DNA from: Microbulbifer litoralis
Lineage (GTDB): Bacteria; Pseudomonadota; Gammaproteobacteria; Pseudomonadales; Cellvibrionaceae
Direction of reading: 5' to 3'
DNA length: 64,000 bases
NCBI RefSeq assembly: GCF_023634065.1
Contig: NZ_JALKCV010000002.1
Span: 248,001 to 312,000, forward strand
The notes under the pieces are model-generated. The model saw nothing but the letters and a program-made list of their open reading frames with translations. It had not been told where the DNA came from and ran no database searches. Positions 28,828 to 37,457 of this stretch are shown here, in pieces (the first letter of the stretch is position 1; every line of letters starts with the position of its first letter). The translations under genes and the position numbers were made by a program.

Positions 28828-29994
28828 TTAAAGGTCCAGGCCGAACTCGAATGCCGCGCCCAGCGTATCGTTGGAGGACTTCACCGCGGCCAGGTGCAAG
28901 TGCAGCACATCGAACGGCGAGAAGCCGATACCGGCGCTGGCTGTATCCTCGACAGTGCCCTCCAGGTCGTGGCGATACCCGAATCGCAGTTGCGCCCAGT
29001 CGGCCATGTCCAGTTCCAGTCCGGCGCGGGCGAACTGTACCTTTTCCTCGCGGGCGGAAAGCCGGCCCGGTATTGCGGCACAGGTCAGGTCCAGATCGAA
29101 CAGGGCTGTCAGGGTTTCGCCATTGTAACCGGCACCGGCGGTGACCCGGGTATCGAGTGGCATCCGGTTGCCGTAGACGGTTTCGTACTCGCGCGCCACC
29201 AGGTTGCGCGCGGAGAGGCCGAAGCGCGTATTGCCCCGCACCAGGGTCGCGCCCAGGTCGAGATTCAGGTCCGTCTCCTCCAGCGTGTAGGTATCCGCAT
29301 CCAGGTCGTCGATATCGTAGTCGCCGGCGGTGGCGATATACTCGATGGTTTCGATCGCCTGGTGTTTTGCGGTCGCCCCCAGAGACAGTTGCCAGTCCGG
29401 GTTGCCGATAGCAAAGCTGTGCCCCAGTGCCACACCGGTTTCGCGCACACTGTAGCCGCGGGCAATGGCGGTCGACGTCAGGCTGTTTTCGTCGAATGCT
29501 GTCGGCGTCGGGTTTTGCAGGAATGCGCGGTCCCGGTCGCTGTAGCGGAATTCGGCCGAGATCAGCGCGTTCTGCCTGGCAAAAAATACCGCGCTGGCAA
29601 GCTGGTTGGGAATCGCGGCACTGAACTGTGCGCCCGCTTCGCCACTGACGCCGCCACGGTCTAGGTCATCGAGCAGTCGGGAGAGCGCGCGAGCGTCCTC
29701 CATTTGCAGTCGCACACCATCGAGCCGGTCCAGCTGGTCTTCCAGCTGGTCGCCGGTATCGAGAAAATCCTCGCGCTCATCGGCGATGGCGCCGACATTC
29801 AGCAGTACGGCGAAGTCGTCGTCACTGCGGAAGAAAGTGGCGTTGGCGGGATTGAGGATGGCGCCGGCGGTATAGTCCCCGCCGGCCACACCCGCGCCGC
29901 CCATCGCCGTGGTGCGACCGCCGAATACCTCGTTCGCAGATGCCGCCGAGGTCAGCAGCAGCGCGGCAGAAAATGTGGCCAGTTCTGTTTTCAC
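28828..29994 (-). CDS. TraF-like outer-membrane beta-barrel protein
   Basis: A 388-residue secreted protein with a signal peptide (MKTELATFSAALLLTSAASA) and the start NEVFGGRTTAMGGAGVAGG...ILNPANATF, typical of the TraF_2 / FadL-like barrel family often named conjugal transfer protein TraF. The rest alternates polar and hydrophobic residues as in outer-membrane strands and ends with FEFGLDL, a plausible C-terminal beta-signal. No conjugation genes are nearby, so it is probably a chromosomal outer-membrane protein of unknown role. It is 18 bases downstream of the TonB-domain gene, likely the same transcript. Confidence 0.75.
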   Translation of the reverse strand: MKTELATFSAALLLTSAASANEVFGGRTTAMGGAGVAGGDYTAGAILNPANATFFRSDDDFAVLLNVGAIADEREDFLDTGDQLEDQLDRLDGVRLQMEDARALSRLLDDLDRGGVSGEAGAQFSAAIPNQLASAVFFARQNALISAEFRYSDRDRAFLQNPTPTAFDENSLTSTAIARGYSVRETGVALGHSFAIGNPDWQLSLGATAKHQAIETIEYIATAGDYDIDDLDADTYTLEETDLNLDLGATLVRGNTRFGLSARNLVAREYETVYGNRMPLDTRVTAGAGYNGETLTALFDLDLTCAAIPGRLSAREEKVQFARAGLELDMADWAQLRFGYRHDLEGTVEDTASAGIGFSPFDVLHLHLAAVKSSNDTLGAAFEFGLDL

Positions 29995-30012
29995 GTTGTC
30001 TCTCGCGATCTG

Positions 30013-30411
30013 TTACTGGGACAGGCGGAAGGTGATGGGCACAGTGAACTTGTAGCTGCTGATACCCAGTTCGGCCGGAATCGGCGGGTAGGGATTGGCG
30101 CGCTCGACACTGCGCAGGGCCTCGCGGTTCAGGTTGGAATAGCGGGACTCCTCCAGGACTTCCAGGCCCTGTACCTGGCCGTTGGCGTCGATGGTAATGC
30201 TCAGTTGTACCTCGCCTTCCCAGTTGCGCTCGAGTGCGCGGCGCGGGTACTTGATGTTCTGGAAAGTGTGTTTCTTGAGTGTGTCGACGTAGTGGCTGAG
30301 CGTATCGGAGGCGGCCTGCTGGGTGCCGACGCGGGCGGTCAGTGGAGTGGCCTGCGCGCAGACTGCCAGCGCGGACAGGGACAGGGCAAAAGCGAACTTG
30401 ATCGGATGCAT
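30013..30411 (-). CDS. Small periplasmic TonB C-terminal-domain protein
   Basis: A 132-residue protein with a signal peptide (MHPIKFAFALSLSALAVCAQA) and a TonB_C domain: NIKYPRRALERNWEGEVQLSITIDANGQVQGLEVLEESRYSNLNREALRSVERANPYPPIP (key features YPRRA, GEVQL and the ANPYPPIP end). Unlike true TonB it has no proline-rich spanning region and appears fully exported rather than anchored. It precedes the TraF-like barrel and may work with it. Its position among flagellar genes is unusual; function is unknown. Confidence 0.75.
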   Translation of the reverse strand: MHPIKFAFALSLSALAVCAQATPLTARVGTQQAASDTLSHYVDTLKKHTFQNIKYPRRALERNWEGEVQLSITIDANGQVQGLEVLEESRYSNLNREALRSVERANPYPPIPAELGISSYKFTVPITFRLSQ

Positions 30412-30466
30412 GATGGTTTTCCCGGTGTGTCTGAAACCGGACGAATTCCGGTAGTTGAAACGTTTG

Positions 30467-30486
30467 GCACCTCCCCCTGGAGGTGC
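30467..30486. other. Perfect 8-bp hairpin upstream of the TonB-domain gene
   Basis: GCACCTCC-CCCT-GGAGGTGC forms a short perfect stem in the 227-base gap between the EAL-HDOD and TonB-domain genes. No T-run follows on either strand, so it is not an obvious terminator. It could lie in the 5' leader of the TonB-domain gene. Other small palindromes (GGGCTTTAGCCC) lie nearby. Confidence 0.4.
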
Positions 30487-30638
30487 TCCCGACAGATCGC
30501 GGGGATCTGTACTGACGCTATCGGCAGAATTCCGGTGGGCTTTAGCCCCGATGGCCGTGCGGCCGATTCGACAATCGCAGGACTGGTCGGCATCCGATAG
30601 CGGGTGATCGGAAAATATTGTCCGGACACCCGCGGGGA

Positions 30639-31883
30639 TCAGTCCCGGTAGGTCATCGCTTCCTGGACCTGGCGTGCCCAGGCGGTGCTGTGGCGGTAGG
30701 CCACTTCGTAGTAGCGCTTGTCCGCCAGCAGGGTCAGGTCGGAGAAACGGCCCTTCTCGTAGAGTTCCGCTTCACTGAGGACTTCCCCCAGGCTGCCGCT
30801 TCGATCCAGCAGCGCTTCCTTGACCTCGCGGCTCAGCGGTACCTGTTCCATCAGCTCGGGCATGGAAATGTCCATCAGCGCATCCAGCTGCGACAACAGG
30901 CCGACGATGAAATGGTTGATGGCGCTGTCGCGCCCGGAAATCTCCGCCAGCACCTCGCACATGCGCCCGCGCACCAGCATGTTGCGGGTCAGTGCCTCGG
31001 GCTTGTCGCGCTCGTTGCTGACCAGGAACAGGTTGGCCCAGCGTTTGACCTCCTCCATGCCCAGCAGGCCGATGGCGTGGGACAGGGTATCGACCTCGCG
31101 CCGCAGGCCTACAGCCACCGAGTTGACCACCTTGAGGATGCGGAAGGTGAGGTCGGCATCCTTGAGTGCGATCTCCTCCAGGCGCATCGGCGAGACGTCC
31201 GGGTTGTGCAGTTCCGACAGCAGTTGCAGCAACAGCAGTTTGTTGCCGGTGATTTTCTTGCCGCGCACCGGCGAGGGCTCGCTGAGGAAATCCCCCTGGT
31301 AAAAAGTGAAACCCAGTTCCATGCAGTCGCGGAACTGCCTGCCGTTATCCAGGTTGTCCGCCAGCAGGTCGACACCGAAGTGGCGCAGCTTTTCCGCCGC
31401 GCGGCGCAGGCCGTCGCGGTCCAGGCGGCGCGCGTCCAGCTTGACGATGTGCACCACCTCCAGCAGCGCATCCAGTTCCGAATCGTCGGGATCGTAGCCG
31501 GCCAGCGCCAGGCGGTAGCCGCGGTGGGCCAGGTCGCGCAGCCGCTCCACCCGCTCGGAGGTCAACAGCATGCCCTCGGGCACTTCCAGTATGTACTGCT
31601 GTTTGGGCAATTCCGGCAGCTGCGGGGCCATCAGCACTTCGTCGGTGATTTTCAGGAAGCTGGGTACGCTCTGCACCCGACCGCGCTGGAACAGGCGGGT
31701 GTAGGTGCCGAGGATTACCGGGCTGGTGGCCTGGATGTCCGACAGGGTTGCCCCCTGGTTTGGATTTTCGCCCTGCAGGAGCAGTTCGAACGCGCTCACA
31801 TCGTGGTTGCGGCTGTAGATGGGTCGGCAGGCCAGCACCACATCGAGCATGTCCTCTTCAATGGCTGCTTGTACTTGTGTCAC
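30639..31883 (-). CDS. Degenerate EAL plus HDOD domain protein (YuxH family)
   Basis: A 414-residue cytoplasmic protein. Residues 1-205 are an EAL-like barrel (AFELLLQG, YILEVPEG, HIVKLDARRLD, LLADNLDN); several catalytic positions of c-di-GMP phosphodiesterases differ, for instance no ExLxR-type motif and LLADNLDN where AEGVE is usual, so catalysis is unlikely. Residues about 205-400 are an HDOD domain (LLQLLSELHNPDVS, ILKVVNSVAVGLRREVDTLSHAIGLLGM). YuxH-type proteins act as signalling scaffolds. It is the first of three leftward genes between fliA and flgN; a motility role is possible but inferred from position. Confidence 0.85.
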   Translation of the reverse strand: MTQVQAAIEEDMLDVVLACRPIYSRNHDVSAFELLLQGENPNQGATLSDIQATSPVILGTYTRLFQRGRVQSVPSFLKITDEVLMAPQLPELPKQQYILEVPEGMLLTSERVERLRDLAHRGYRLALAGYDPDDSELDALLEVVHIVKLDARRLDRDGLRRAAEKLRHFGVDLLADNLDNGRQFRDCMELGFTFYQGDFLSEPSPVRGKKITGNKLLLLQLLSELHNPDVSPMRLEEIALKDADLTFRILKVVNSVAVGLRREVDTLSHAIGLLGMEEVKRWANLFLVSNERDKPEALTRNMLVRGRMCEVLAEISGRDSAINHFIVGLLSQLDALMDISMPELMEQVPLSREVKEALLDRSGSLGEVLSEAELYEKGRFSDLTLLADKRYYEVAYRHSTAWARQVQEAMTYRD

Positions 31884-31973
31884 GCTTGTGGACTCCGTGT
31901 GTCGCGCTTGAAATCGGGAAAACCGGGCAGGGCCCGGCGTCGGAAGTCAAATGGTTGGGCGGCTGTCACGGGC

Positions 31974-32423
31974 TCAGGCCCGCGAATTCACGCGGGCGCT
32001 GCGGCCGTTCGCCTGGCCGTCGGGGCCGTAGAGATTCTTCCCGGCCGCGTCGCGCAGTGCGTTCAGCAGCCGCTGGTTGTGTTGCAGGCGGAGGCCGATC
32101 ATGGTGCCGTTGCCGCGGTTCAGGTCCGCCGCCCGGCCGGCACTGTCGCGCAGCGCGCGCCACAGCGCCGCGCAGTCCGCGTCGGCGGCCGCGCGCTCGT
32201 CACCGTCGCGGTCGTCGCTGTATCCCAGTTGGGTCAGGCCGCGGCGCCGTTGCTGTTCCAGCTTTTCAATCTGTGCGAGCCGCGTGTTTTTTTCCTCTGC
32301 CACCTGCGACAGCCGCTCGCCGTCCACCTGCCCCTCGGCCAGCAACTGGCGCTCCTCATGCAGCAGCGCCAGCAGTTCCTCCAACTGTTGCCGCTGGCTG
32401 GCGAGGTGGCGGGGCAGGGTCAT
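31974..32423 (-). CDS. flgN: Flagellar chaperone FlgN
   Basis: A 149-residue helical export chaperone for the hook-filament junction proteins FlgK and FlgL. Supporting features are the N-terminal helix HLASQRQQLEELLALLHEERQLL, the VAEEKNTRLAQIEKLEQQRR segment and the C-terminal YGPDGQ motif seen in many FlgN proteins. The ATG overlaps the flgM stop (ATGA). FlgK and FlgL are encoded in the same locus. Confidence 0.9.
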   Translation of the reverse strand: MTLPRHLASQRQQLEELLALLHEERQLLAEGQVDGERLSQVAEEKNTRLAQIEKLEQQRRRGLTQLGYSDDRDGDERAAADADCAALWRALRDSAGRAADLNRGNGTMIGLRLQHNQRLLNALRDAAGKNLYGPDGQANGRSARVNSRA

Positions 32424-32704
32424 TGCTCCTGTGTCCCCAGCATTTCGCGCACACTGTCGACCAGGCCGTCGGCGATCCTGTCGGCGCGGATTTCAAGGTG
32501 GCCGTCGGCGATCGCCTGGCGGATCTCCGCCACCCGGGTGCTGTCGATATCCCGGCTGTTGTCGGCGGCGGGGCGTCGCAACTGGCTGACATTGGAGGAT
32601 TCCGCGGCGGCGCTGTCGCCGGTCGCAGCGGCGCTGTTGTCGCCACTTTTGCGTTCGCCGACCGCCTGGGTCCCCGGCAGCTGGGAAATATTGTCGATCT
32701 TCAA
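32420..32704 (-). CDS. flgM: Anti-sigma-28 factor FlgM
   Basis: A 94-residue protein that holds FliA inactive until it is secreted through the finished hook-basal body. The C-terminal half (STRVAEIRQAIADGHLEIRADRIADGLVDSVREML) has the conserved FliA-binding helices. The start is a TTG at 32704 with GGAG eight bases upstream. A sigma-28 promoter lies 30 bases upstream, giving the usual feedback loop. Confidence 0.93.
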   Translation of the reverse strand: MKIDNISQLPGTQAVGERKSGDNSAAATGDSAAAESSNVSQLRRPAADNSRDIDSTRVAEIRQAIADGHLEIRADRIADGLVDSVREMLGTQEQ

Positions 32705-32733
32705 GGGGATATCTCCGTCGTGCTTTGGCCGGT

Positions 32734-32760
32734 ATATCGGCGCCTGCGCCGGTTCCTTTA
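32734..32760 (-). promoter_or_regulatory. Sigma-28 (FliA) promoter of flgMN
   Basis: On the minus strand, TAAAGGAA (32760-32753), an 11-base spacer, then GCCGATAT (32741-32734). Seven of eight -10 bases and the TAAAG core match the FliA consensus. It lies 30 bases from the flgM start and puts FlgM under FliA control. Confidence 0.87.
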
Positions 32761-32813
32761 GTGGCCGCGTGTGATTCTTGTCACACTTCTGTCAATTCAT
32801 GCGGTTTTGCTGG

Positions 32814-33533
32814 TCAGCGGATGATTTCCACCTGGCCGGGGCCGCGCACCGTGGCCGACAGCACGCTCCGGTCCGCCAGCCGCACCCGCACCGATTCCCC
32901 CAGCGCGCCGCTCTCCAGCGCCCGCGCCTGCCGCGCGATGCGGAAGCCCCGGCCGCGGACTGCGACTGTGACCGGCTGCCGCCGCTCCACCAGTGGCGGC
33001 TTGCTGAGTTGGTAATCACAAACCACCGCGCCGGCATTCAGCGGGCGGCTGGCCACCTGGCCGATGATCCGCGTGCGATCGAGTACCGCGCCGCGCGGCA
33101 ACCGGGCCAGGTCGCCACGCACCCGCTTCAGCATCCCGGCGGAGATGGGCGTATTCGCCGCGATGCGGCCGGCCGCCACCCAGTAGTGGCCGCTGGCACT
33201 GACGCGCGCCTGCAGGAAGCGCTGGTGCCCGCCACCACAGCGCACGCCCACGGTAACGCGACCCAGGCGATTGCGGGCGCCGCCGGGCATGAACGGGCGC
33301 GGCCGGTCGCAGGCGGGCATCTGTGCCGCCGGTGGCCGCACCTCCACCTGTACCTCTTCACCCAGGCCCCGGCTGCGCTGCATCAGGAAATCGTGTACCG
33401 CGCGCAATACCGGATCCCCCGCGCGCGCCTGCAGGGCGCCGGGCAGTGCGAGCCCCGCCAGCAGCGGGGCGACGAAAATCAGTCTGTGCAGTTTCACAAT
33501 CGCAGCCATCGGTTTTACCGGTTTGCGGCGCAT
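32814..33533 (-). CDS. flgA: Flagellar P-ring assembly chaperone FlgA
   Basis: A 239-residue periplasmic chaperone for FlgI P-ring assembly. It has a signal peptide (hydrophobic LIFVAPLLAGLALPGALQARA), the mid-region VAAGRIAANTPISAGMLKRVRGDL of SAF-domain type, and the C-terminal LNAGAVVCDYQL and VRGRGFRIARQARALESGALGESVRVRL, typical of FlgA. ATG 33533 and ATG 33509 are both possible starts; neither has a clear ribosome site. It is divergent from flgB, sharing a 125-base promoter region in which I see no sigma-28 site. Confidence 0.92.
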   Translation of the reverse strand: MRRKPVKPMAAIVKLHRLIFVAPLLAGLALPGALQARAGDPVLRAVHDFLMQRSRGLGEEVQVEVRPPAAQMPACDRPRPFMPGGARNRLGRVTVGVRCGGGHQRFLQARVSASGHYWVAAGRIAANTPISAGMLKRVRGDLARLPRGAVLDRTRIIGQVASRPLNAGAVVCDYQLSKPPLVERRQPVTVAVRGRGFRIARQARALESGALGESVRVRLADRSVLSATVRGPGQVEIIR

Positions 33534-33658
33534 TCTAGGTGGGAGCGGAGAAAACGAAGGGGGGAAATAGGATCAAAACTTGATTCTGTTTGCGCCTTTG
33601 TTGTGACACAGATCCAATTAATCTCCAGCCTGACCAATAAACATCCGGGAGCATCGGC

Positions 33659-34066
33659 ATGATCGACCGACTCGCCGCCGCACTGAACTTCGACCGCCAG
33701 GCGCTGGACCTGCGCCACGAGCGGCAAAAAGTGCTGGCCAGCAATATCGCCAATGCGGACACGCCGGGCTACAAGGCCCGCGATTTCGATTTTACCAGCG
33801 CGATGTCGCGCGCATTGGAAAACGGCAGCGCGGATGGCGGCCTGTCACTGAGCAGGACCTCCTCGCGGCATATTGCGGCCTCGTCTGCGAACACCGCGAT
33901 GAACCTGAAATACCGCGTGCCGGACCAGCCCAGCCTGGACGGCAATACCGTCAATATGGATGTGGAGCGCAGCCAGTTCGCCGACAACTCGGTGCGCTAC
34001 CAGGCGGCGCTGACCCTGCTCAACAGCCGTATCCAGGGGCTCAAGTCGGCGATGCAGCCAGAATAA
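33659..34066 (+). CDS. flgB: Flagellar proximal rod protein FlgB
   Basis: A 135-residue rod protein. It has the rod-family N-terminal motif (RLAAALNFDRQALDLRHERQKVLASNIANADTPGYKARDFDF; note ANIANADTPGYKA-type core) and a C-terminal helix ending MQPE. It opens the ten-gene flgBCDEFGHIJ-KL series, divergent from flgA. Confidence 0.95.
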   Translation: MIDRLAAALNFDRQALDLRHERQKVLASNIANADTPGYKARDFDFTSAMSRALENGSADGGLSLSRTSSRHIAASSANTAMNLKYRVPDQPSLDGNTVNMDVERSQFADNSVRYQAALTLLNSRIQGLKSAMQPE

Positions 34067-34082
34067 ATGACAGGATTTTGAT

Positions 34083-34487
34083 ATGTCGATGTTTTCGATT
34101 TTTGAAATATCCGGCTCGGCCATGACGGCCCAGGCCCAGCGCATGAATACCACCGCCAGCAACCTGGCCAACGCCGACAGTGTGGCCGGCCCCGATGGCC
34201 GGGCCTACCGGGCCAAGCAGGTGCTGTTCGAGGCGCGCACCGACGACAACGGTATCGGCGGCGTCGGTGTCAGTCGCGTGGTGGAAGACACCTCGCCGAT
34301 GCGCCTCGAATACCGGCCGGAGCACCCGCTGGCCAACGACGAGGGCTATGTGGAAATGCCCAATGTGGAACCGGTCAACGAAATGGTGGACATGATTGCC
34401 GCGTCCCGCTCCTACCAGGCGAACGTGGAAGTGCTCAACACCAGCAAGCAACTGATGATCAAGACCCTGACCCTGGGAGAAAACTGA
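34083..34487 (+). CDS. flgC: Flagellar proximal rod protein FlgC
   Basis: A 134-residue rod protein with [20 protein letters not shown] and NLANADS at the N-terminus and the C-terminal signature [21 protein letters not shown] followed by [10 protein letters not shown]. Its stop overlaps the flgD start (TGATG). Confidence 0.96.
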   Translation: MSMFSIFEISGSAMTAQAQRMNTTASNLANADSVAGPDGRAYRAKQVLFEARTDDNGIGGVGVSRVVEDTSPMRLEYRPEHPLANDEGYVEMPNVEPVNEMVDMIAASRSYQANVEVLNTSKQLMIKTLTLGEN

Positions 34488-35164
34488 TGGCGGTAAGCAA
34501 TGTGATCGATAGCGGTGTCACCGGTGCCATGAATGCCGCAACCGGCAGCGCCTCCAGTGCCAGCGCCGACCTGCAGGACAGCTTCATGACCCTGCTGGTG
34601 ACCCAGCTCCAGAACCAGGACCCGATGAACCCGATGGAAAACGCCGAGATGACATCGCAGCTCGCGCAGATCAACACGGTCACCGGGATCGAAAAGCTGA
34701 ACGATACCCTGGCCGGTATCAACGGCCAACTGGATACCAGCCAGGTACTGCAGGCCAGCGGCCTGATTGGCCAGGGCGTACTGGTGCCGGGCAGTCGGGT
34801 GCTGGTTGGGGAAGAGGGCGCGACCACGCCCTTCGGTGTGGAGCTGGGCCAGGCCGCCGAGGATGTGCAGATCACCATTCGCAACGACAGCGGCGAAGTG
34901 GTGCGGACATTCGACAGCTTCTCGCTGGATTCCGGTGTCGAGACCTTTACCTGGGACGGCACCATGGATGACGGCAACACCGCACCCGAAGGGTCCTACA
35001 CCGTTTCCATCGAAGCCAGCAGCGGTGACGACGCCATCGATACCACCGCGCTCAATTACGCACTGGTCAACGGCGTCAGCCTGGACAGCGACGGCTCACC
35101 GCTGCTCGACCTGGGCGGCGTATCCGAACAGATCACCCTGGACGATATCCGACAGATTCTCTAA
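34487..35164 (+). CDS. flgD: Flagellar hook cap / scaffolding protein FlgD
   Basis: A 225-residue hook assembly scaffold. The N-terminal segment DLQDSFMTLLVTQLQNQDPMNPMENAEMTSQLAQI is diagnostic (key: FMTLLVTQLQNQDPMNP). The C-terminal FlgD Ig-like/tudor region has FTWDGTMDDGNTAPEGSY. It overlaps flgC by one base and precedes flgE by 16. Confidence 0.96.
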   Translation: MAVSNVIDSGVTGAMNAATGSASSASADLQDSFMTLLVTQLQNQDPMNPMENAEMTSQLAQINTVTGIEKLNDTLAGINGQLDTSQVLQASGLIGQGVLVPGSRVLVGEEGATTPFGVELGQAAEDVQITIRNDSGEVVRTFDSFSLDSGVETFTWDGTMDDGNTAPEGSYTVSIEASSGDDAIDTTALNYALVNGVSLDSDGSPLLDLGGVSEQITLDDIRQIL

Positions 35165-35180
35165 TAAAGGAGCAACAGCA

Positions 35181-36371
35181 ATGGGTTTTTCACAGGCACT
35201 CAGCGGCCTCAACGCCGCCGCCACCAACCTGGATGTGGTGGGCAACAATATCGCCAACTCCCAGACCGTGGGCTTCAAGGGCTCCAGCGTGCAGTTCGCG
35301 GATGTCTATACCGGCGCACTGGCCGGCCAGGGCACCCGCGTGGCCGCGGTACTGCAGGACTTCTCCAACGGCACCCTGGAGTCCACCGGCCGCAACATGG
35401 ACCTGGGGATCAATGGCAGCGGCTTTTTCCGTTTTACCCAGAATGACGAAGTGGTCTACTCGCGCAACGGCCAGCTCACCCTGACCAGCGAGGGCTACCT
35501 GGAAAACGCCCAGGGCGCGCGCCTGACCGGTTTCCCCGCGGGCGTCGGTACCGGCGGCCAGCCGGAAGTGCTGCAGGTACCCGCCGGTGCCATGAACGCC
35601 TCCGCCACCACTGGTGTGGAAGCGTCCTTCAACCTGGATGCGACCGTCGACCCGATCGACCGCGCCGCGACCCCCTTCGACACCGCGGATGGTGACAGCT
35701 ACTCCTATGCCAATACCGGCACCGTCTACGACTCCCTCGGTGTCCAGCACACCATGACCAGCTACTTCACCAAGACCGGCGACAACACCTGGGAAGTGCG
35801 CGTGGCCGTGGACGGTGTCGAGGACACCGCCAATAGCGGCGAACTGGTGTTCAACAACAACGGCACCCTCGATGAAGCCGCGAGCACCTTTCCCACCTAC
35901 AGCTTTACCCCGGGCGGCGGTGCCGACCAGCTGGATTTTGCCATGGAGTTTGACGGCACCACCCAGTTCGGCAACGACTTCGCGCTGGACTCCCTGACCC
36001 AGAACGGCTACTCCGCCGGTGCATTGGTCGGTGTCAGCTTTGACGAGGCCGGCAATATCGTCGGCAACTATGCCAACGAGCAGACCCAGGTGCTGGGTAC
36101 CATCGCGCTGGCCAATTTCCGCAACCCCGAGGGACTGCAGTCCCAGGGCGACAACGCCTGGGTGGAAACCGGCAGCTCCGGCCAGCCACTGCTGGGCCTG
36201 GCCGGCAACGGCCAGTTCGGCAGCCTCGAGAGTGGCGCGGTGGAAGTCTCCAATGTCGACCTGACCCGCGAACTGGTGGACCTGATCGTGGCGCAGCGCA
36301 ACTACCAGGCCAACACCCAGACCATCAAGGTCCAGGATGAAGTGTTGCAGAGCGCAGTGAATCTCCGCTAA
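35181..36371 (+). CDS. flgE: Flagellar hook protein FlgE
   Basis: A 396-residue hook subunit. It starts at ATG 35181 after AAAGGAG with MGFSQALSGLNAAATNLDVV followed by GNNIANSQTVGFKGS, and ends with VDLTRELVDLIVAQRNYQAN and TIKVQDEVLQSAVNLR, the conserved axial-protein termini. The central Asp/Thr/Gly-rich region forms the exposed hook domains. Length is near that of enterobacterial FlgE. Confidence 0.96.
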   Translation: MGFSQALSGLNAAATNLDVVGNNIANSQTVGFKGSSVQFADVYTGALAGQGTRVAAVLQDFSNGTLESTGRNMDLGINGSGFFRFTQNDEVVYSRNGQLTLTSEGYLENAQGARLTGFPAGVGTGGQPEVLQVPAGAMNASATTGVEASFNLDATVDPIDRAATPFDTADGDSYSYANTGTVYDSLGVQHTMTSYFTKTGDNTWEVRVAVDGVEDTANSGELVFNNNGTLDEAASTFPTYSFTPGGGADQLDFAMEFDGTTQFGNDFALDSLTQNGYSAGALVGVSFDEAGNIVGNYANEQTQVLGTIALANFRNPEGLQSQGDNAWVETGSSGQPLLGLAGNGQFGSLESGAVEVSNVDLTRELVDLIVAQRNYQANTQTIKVQDEVLQSAVNLR

Positions 36372-36383
36372 CGGCGGCAGATT

Positions 36384-36453
36384 GCGGATTCCTTACCTCC
36401 GGGCTACGGACTGAAACGGACGTAGCCCGGATGGAGCGAAGCGGAATCCGGGA
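36384..36453. repeat. Inverted pair of REP-like palindromes (one degenerate)
   Basis: GCGGATTCCTTACCTCCGGGCTAC (36384-36407) faces GTAGCCCGGATGGAGCG...GGAATCCGGG (36422-36451) in the flgE-flgF gap. The second unit is a near-perfect member of the family; the first is degraded. Confidence 0.65.
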
Positions 36454-36555
36454 TGTAGTGCGGGTAAGGCGATACAGTGGTGGCACTTTGCCTTCGCATC
36501 TGACGATTGAATTTTTAAGGGGGGCCCGGACTTCCCCTGAACAACGGAAAAGACA

Positions 36556-37311
36556 ATGGACCGCATTCTCTACACCGCCATGAGCGGCGCCCGCCAGAGC
36601 ATGGAGCGGCAATCGGTGGTCAGCCACAACCTGGCCAATGTCACCACCGCCGGCTTTCGCGCCCAGCTGCACGAACTGCGCGCGGTGCCGGTACAGGGCG
36701 ACGGCGCCCTGGATACCCGCGTTTCGGTTGCGGCCACGGTGCCCGGTTCCGATTTCGGCAGCGGCCCGGTCAACGCCACCGGGCGCGACCTGGATATCGC
36801 CGTGCGCGGCGACGGATGGATTGCGGTACAGGCCGCCGACGGCGGCGAGGCCTACACCCGCCGCGGTGATCTGCAGATCAATGAAAACGGTGTGATCACC
36901 ACCGGCGGCAACCCCGTGATTGGCGACAACGGCCCCATCGTCGCGCCACTGGGCGCCTCCCTGTCCATGGGTGCCGACGGCACCGTCGGCGCCATCGGTG
37001 CCGGTGAGAATCCGGACGCACTGGTGCAGATCGGGCGCATCAAACTGGTGGATGCCAGCGAAGTGGACCTCCTGCGTGGCGGCGATGGACTCTTCCGCGC
37101 ACCCGCGGGAGCGGACGGGGAAGCCAATCCGCTGCCGCGCGATGAAGAGGCGCAGGTGATTACCGGCGCGCTGGAAGGCAGCAATGTCAGCGCGGTGGAA
37201 TCCATGGTGGCAATGATCGACAACGGCCGGCGCTATGAAATGCAGATGAAGGTAATTGAAAGCGCGGACGAAAATGCCCAGCGGGCGGATAACCTGCTGT
37301 CGATGTCATAA
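36556..37311 (+). CDS. flgF: Flagellar proximal rod protein FlgF
   Basis: A 251-residue rod protein. The N-terminus MDRILYTAMSGARQSMERQS followed by HNLANVTTAGFRAQ is characteristic, as is LDIAVRGDGWIAVQ in the middle. The C-terminus has EGSNVSAVESMVAMIDNGRRYEMQ. Flanked by a REP pair upstream and a short inverted-repeat element downstream, so flgF and flgG are not tightly coupled. Confidence 0.95.
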   Translation: MDRILYTAMSGARQSMERQSVVSHNLANVTTAGFRAQLHELRAVPVQGDGALDTRVSVAATVPGSDFGSGPVNATGRDLDIAVRGDGWIAVQAADGGEAYTRRGDLQINENGVITTGGNPVIGDNGPIVAPLGASLSMGADGTVGAIGAGENPDALVQIGRIKLVDASEVDLLRGGDGLFRAPAGADGEANPLPRDEEAQVITGALEGSNVSAVESMVAMIDNGRRYEMQMKVIESADENAQRADNLLSMS

Positions 37312-37350
37312 GAGTCTGCCTGGACTCTTGAAACTAGAAAAAATTATGAG

Positions 37351-37425
37351 CTCAAGGTTCGGAGTTGAGAAGGCTTGAAAACAGGCACGCCACCCGGCGC
37401 CCCGACCTGAACCCCGAAACTTGAG
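37351..37425 (+). repeat. MITE-like inverted-repeat element, short copy D
   Basis: A 75-base derivative with terminal repeats CTCAAGGTTCGG (37351-37362) and CCGAAACTTGAG (37414-37425) but without the long hairpin core of copies A-C. TTATG occurs just outside both ends (37344-37348 and 37426-37430), compatible with a short target duplication. It occupies most of the flgF-flgG gap. Confidence 0.65.
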
Positions 37426-37457
37426 TTATGGAAAGCCGGAAACGGCCGGAGAACAGA

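Noticed and set aside
28828..29994. Conjugation system suggested by the TraF-like annotation
   Set aside because: No relaxase, coupling protein or pilus gene is present. The family name covers chromosomal barrel proteins unrelated to transfer.
30467..30640. Riboswitch (for example c-di-GMP or cobalamin) upstream of the TonB-domain gene
   Set aside because: The hairpins GCACCTCC/GGAGGTGC and GGGCTTTAGCCC do not match the conserved cores of the classes I know.
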